In this document: positions 24,891 through 27,193 of the stretch, piece after piece
How positions within the stretch are numbered: position 1 is the first letter of the stretch
Layout: every line of letters starts with the position of its first letter
From: an uncultured Dialister sp.
GTDB taxonomy: Bacteria > Bacillota > Negativicutes > Veillonellales > Dialisteraceae
Direction: 5' to 3'
DNA length: 27,193 bases
NCBI GenBank assembly: GCA_900314595.1
Contig: OMVW01000040.1
Coordinates: 1-27,193, forward strand
Translations under genes and position numbers: made by a program
Notes under the pieces: generated by a model
What the model saw: only the letters and a program-made list of their open reading frames with translations
Database searches by the model: none
Told to the model about the DNA's origin: nothing

Positions 24891-24892
24891 AA

Positions 24893-25792
24893 TTACTCCC
24901 ACCACTTCTGCGGCATTTTATTGAGGGCCAGTTCCGCTTCTTCCGTGGTGATTTCTTTCATCGGTTTATGGAGGAGGAGGGAGAGGAGTTTCCTTTTTTC
25001 TTCTGCCGTTCCGTATTTATGGAAGATATTTTCCTTGGCCCGGTGGATGAGGATTTCTCTGGCTTCGTCGTACATGGAGTAGTCGCAGGGAAGGATTTTG
25101 TTGACTTCCTGATAGGTATAGTGAGGATTGGCCTTCAGGATGAGGATGACTTTATTCTTTTTCTGTTTTTCCAGTTTCCGCTCGCAGGCGATGCAGATTT
25201 TCCGTTCCGGAGGACAGAGGCTGCCGCAGACGGGACAGGGATGGTAGCCGCTGGCCCGTTCGCCTTTGCGGATTTTCATGGCTTCCGCCATCATATCTGC
25301 AAACTGGGGGCGGATTTTTTCATTGGACACGTGTTTTTCCACCCAGTTGTCTACCCAGGCCCGCTCTTTTTCCGTCAGGGGGAGGCTGTACATTTTTTCT
25401 TCTTTTTCAATCTGCCGGTTCACCACATCCACCGTGGTGGAGGGAGCCTTTTCCCTTTTATGGGGACCTGCGCGGAAGCGGATGTCCTTGAAATATTTCC
25501 CCACTTCATCTTTCTGCAGACGGGCAAGGATTTCCCTTTTCATCATGAAAAGCTGCTGAAGGAAGGCGGAGTTGGAGACGGAAACGATGAGGGTATCTCC
25601 TTTCCAGCCGATCACCCAGGATTCGGAGGCCAGGATTTCGCCTACGATGTCTTTCCACCGCTTCTGGAAAAGGAAGAACTGGAAACCGGTATTTCCAAAA
25701 ATCTGCTTCCTGAGATCCGAGGAGAAAAAGACGTTGGAAATATTGTCCATCTTCCGGTACCTGCGGCCCGTGGGCCTCTTGTCTTCTTCCAT
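24893..25792 (-). CDS. dciA: DUF721/DciA-family protein with zinc-finger-like C-terminal extension
   Basis: 299 residues from the ATG at 25792, chosen because AAGGAG lies 7 nt upstream; two earlier in-frame ATGs are less well placed. The N-terminal part (about 25-105) is the DUF721 domain, with KRWKDIVGE, then ASESWVIGWKGDTLIV and VSNSAFLQQLFMMKREILARL. DciA is the ancestral loader or operator of the replicative helicase DnaB. The second half carries CPVCGSLCPPERKICIAC (about 185-202), a four-cysteine zinc-ribbon-like motif, followed by charged helices; this makes the protein longer than simple DUF721 proteins. It is usually found just after recF and co-directional with it; here it is inverted and 1.7 kb away. 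Confidence 0.85.
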   Translation of the reverse strand: MEEDKRPTGRRYRKMDNISNVFFSSDLRKQIFGNTGFQFFLFQKRWKDIVGEILASESWVIGWKGDTLIVSVSNSAFLQQLFMMKREILARLQKDEVGKYFKDIRFRAGPHKREKAPSTTVDVVNRQIEKEEKMYSLPLTEKERAWVDNWVEKHVSNEKIRPQFADMMAEAMKIRKGERASGYHPCPVCGSLCPPERKICIACERKLEKQKKNKVILILKANPHYTYQEVNKILPCDYSMYDEAREILIHRAKENIFHKYGTAEEKRKLLSLLLHKPMKEITTEEAELALNKMPQKWWE

Positions 25793-25906
25793 GGCTTTTC
25801 TCCTTTCCATTGATTTTCTATTATTATACAATAGATGAAAAGTTGTTAGTGCTTAGAATTTAGATTTCACTAAAAACTAAAAACTATTCATTCGAAAGGA
25901 AATGAA

Positions 25907-26743
25907 ATGATGCCTGTTTTATCCAATCATCTCGCCCTCCCGCCCATCGGCTATGGAACTTATAATATGTCCGACGAAGAAACGGAAAAAGCGGTGAAGG
26001 AAGCCCTTTCCGCAGGATACCGCCTCATCGACGGCGCTGCTTTTTATGGCAATGAAAAAGGAGTGGGAAAAGGAATCGCTGTCTCCGGTATTTCCAGAGA
26101 AGAAATCTTTGTTACCTCCAAAGTGTGGAACCGGGACAGGGGCTATGAAAAGACAAAAGCAGCCTTCCAAAAGACCCTCTCCGATCTGGGACTTGCCTAT
26201 CTCGACCTTTACCTCATCCACTGGCCGGCGAATACGAAGAAATACGGCGCACCGGCGATCCGGGAAAATCAGGAAACCTGGCGGGCTCTGGAAGATTTAT
26301 ATATGGACGGCTATATCCGCTCCATCGGCGTATCCAATTTTCTTCCCCATCATCTGGAAGAACTGGCGGAAACGGCTCGCATCATGCCCATGGTGGACCA
26401 GCTGGAAATCCATCCCGGCTGGCTCCAGAAAAAAGCGGTAGACTACTGTCAGTCGAGAGGAATCGTCGTGGAAGCCTGGGCCCCCCTGGGGCGCATGACC
26501 ATGGCCGGAGATGCCGCTATTTCCTCCATCGCAGAAGCTCACGGAAAAACAGCCGCCCAGATATCCCTCCGCTGGGAAATCCAGCACGGCATCCTCCCCA
26601 TCCCCAAATCCTCCCACCCGGAAAGAATGAGACAGAATCTCTCCGTCTTCGACTTCTCCCTGACCGAAAAAGAAATGACCACGCTGGACGCACTCCCTCC
26701 CATGGGCGGCCGTTGCTTTGAAATCGATGAAATGGACCTGTGA
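25907..26743 (+). CDS. Aldo/keto reductase
   Basis: 278 residues, AGGAAA 7 nt before the first of two adjacent ATGs. The catalytic tetrad is complete: D42 and Y47 in LIDGAAFYGNE, K72 in VTSKVWN, H105 in LIHWP. NADPH-site elements are IPKSSHPERMRQN near the C-terminus and GVSNF in the barrel. It resembles 2,5-diketo-gluconate-reductase-type AKR proteins, a single TIM barrel reducing small carbonyls in the cytoplasm; the true substrate is unknown. It is divergent from dciA with a 114-bp gap between start codons. No terminator was found after it. Confidence 0.95.
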   Translation: MMPVLSNHLALPPIGYGTYNMSDEETEKAVKEALSAGYRLIDGAAFYGNEKGVGKGIAVSGISREEIFVTSKVWNRDRGYEKTKAAFQKTLSDLGLAYLDLYLIHWPANTKKYGAPAIRENQETWRALEDLYMDGYIRSIGVSNFLPHHLEELAETARIMPMVDQLEIHPGWLQKKAVDYCQSRGIVVEAWAPLGRMTMAGDAAISSIAEAHGKTAAQISLRWEIQHGILPIPKSSHPERMRQNLSVFDFSLTEKEMTTLDALPPMGGRCFEIDEMDL

Positions 26744-26763
26744 ATTTGTGTATAAATGTGTGA

Positions 26764-27100
26764 AAAAGTATAAATTTTGAGTTATGAGTTATTAGTGGTT
26801 AGTTTTTAGAAATATTTCGGGTGGCTTTGAGGTCATTTGTGTAAATAGGGGTTAGTGGTTTTTATTTCGAAAACTTTAGAGTCATTCGATTTCAAAAGCT
26901 GGACATAGGGGTTAATGGTTAATAGGCGGAAAACTTTCGGGGCCATTCGGATGGAAAGCTGTACATAGGGGTTAATGGATAATGGATGGAAAACTTTCGG
27001 GCTATTCGGATGGGAAGCTGTACATAGGGGTTAATGGTTAATGGATGGAATGCTTTCAGGTCATCCGGATGGGAAGCTGGACATAGGGGTTAATGGCAAT
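26764..27100. repeat. Tandem repeat with 59-60 bp period at the right edge
   Basis: The core CATAGGGGTTAATGG begins at 26904, 26964, 27023 and 27082, with a degenerate copy at 26844 and a further trace near 26784. Units also share GGAAAACTTTCGGG and ATTCGGATGGGAAGCTG. This repeat is unlike the hairpin family elsewhere. The last 90 bases are unique, open in frames on both strands, and not assignable. Confidence 0.9.
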
Positions 27101-27193
27101 ATCATTAACTTAACAGCTGCTAAAGTGCTTCCAAATCGAAATTTCTCTATTGCGTTTAAAGGAAATAGGGCCTTATTCACCCTGTTCGGAGTA

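Noticed and set aside
24968..25813. A 281-codon plus-strand frame
   Set aside because: It is the antisense of dciA, which has the DUF721 and cysteine motifs and a ribosome site.
27041..27193. A partial plus-strand frame running off the right edge (and an overlapping minus-strand one)
   Set aside because: Only about 50 codons are visible, both strands are open, and its start lies inside the 60-bp tandem repeat without a ribosome site. Sequence to the right is needed.

Overview
The window looks like the chromosomal replication-origin region of a diderm Firmicute of the class Negativicutes. A Dialister- or Veillonella-like organism is my best guess; this is inference. Outer-membrane genes (an ESPR-bearing trimeric autotransporter and an OmpA-family porin) occur beside a Firmicute-style dnaA-dnaN-yaaA-recF cluster and a DUF721/DciA gene. 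No tRNA, rRNA, integrase or transposase gene was recognised.

Layout. Left part, mostly minus strand (outward from the origin): a very long trimeric autotransporter adhesin running off the left edge (1-4452); a translationally coupled sodium:solute symporter and HAD phosphatase pair (5748-7858); one plus-strand orphan gene of unknown function (9396-10217); an OmpA-family protein (10985-12067); an OsmC-like protein (13140-13541); two tandem PPK2 polyphosphate kinases (15014-17571). Centre: a bipartite oriC with DnaA-box clusters on both sides of dnaA (about 18.6-19.0 kb and 20.6-20.75 kb), then dnaA, dnaN, yaaA and recF with overlapping or nearly touching ends. Right part: a repeat array, an inverted dciA, an aldo/keto reductase, and a 60-bp tandem repeat at the right edge.

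The striking feature is what lies between the genes. Roughly 10 kb of the 27 kb (about 38 percent) is non-coding, and most of that is one mosaic family of structured repeats. Copies share a terminal hairpin whose stem sequence changes from copy to copy with compensating changes, next to an oligo-T tract, so the ends look like intrinsic terminators pointing into the element. The best preserved copy (18109-18549) also has terminal inverted repeats (ACTTTTGAATCGGG) and 9-bp minisatellites of the CCCGATCAC type. Internal modules form further hairpins, several of which also covary. Copies occur in both orientations, in tandem (220 bp, 123 bp and 315-342 bp units) and as inverted repeats flanking dnaA-recF. 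They supply plausible terminators to osmC and dciA and a -35 box to the orphan gene. I read this as a MITE-like or structured-RNA-like element family that has expanded around oriC; no mobilising enzyme is visible here.

How the genes fit together: dnaA, dnaN, recF and dciA are replication and repair functions. The adhesin and OmpA protein act at the outer membrane. The PPK2 pair, OsmC protein and reductase are housekeeping or stress functions without an obvious shared pathway.
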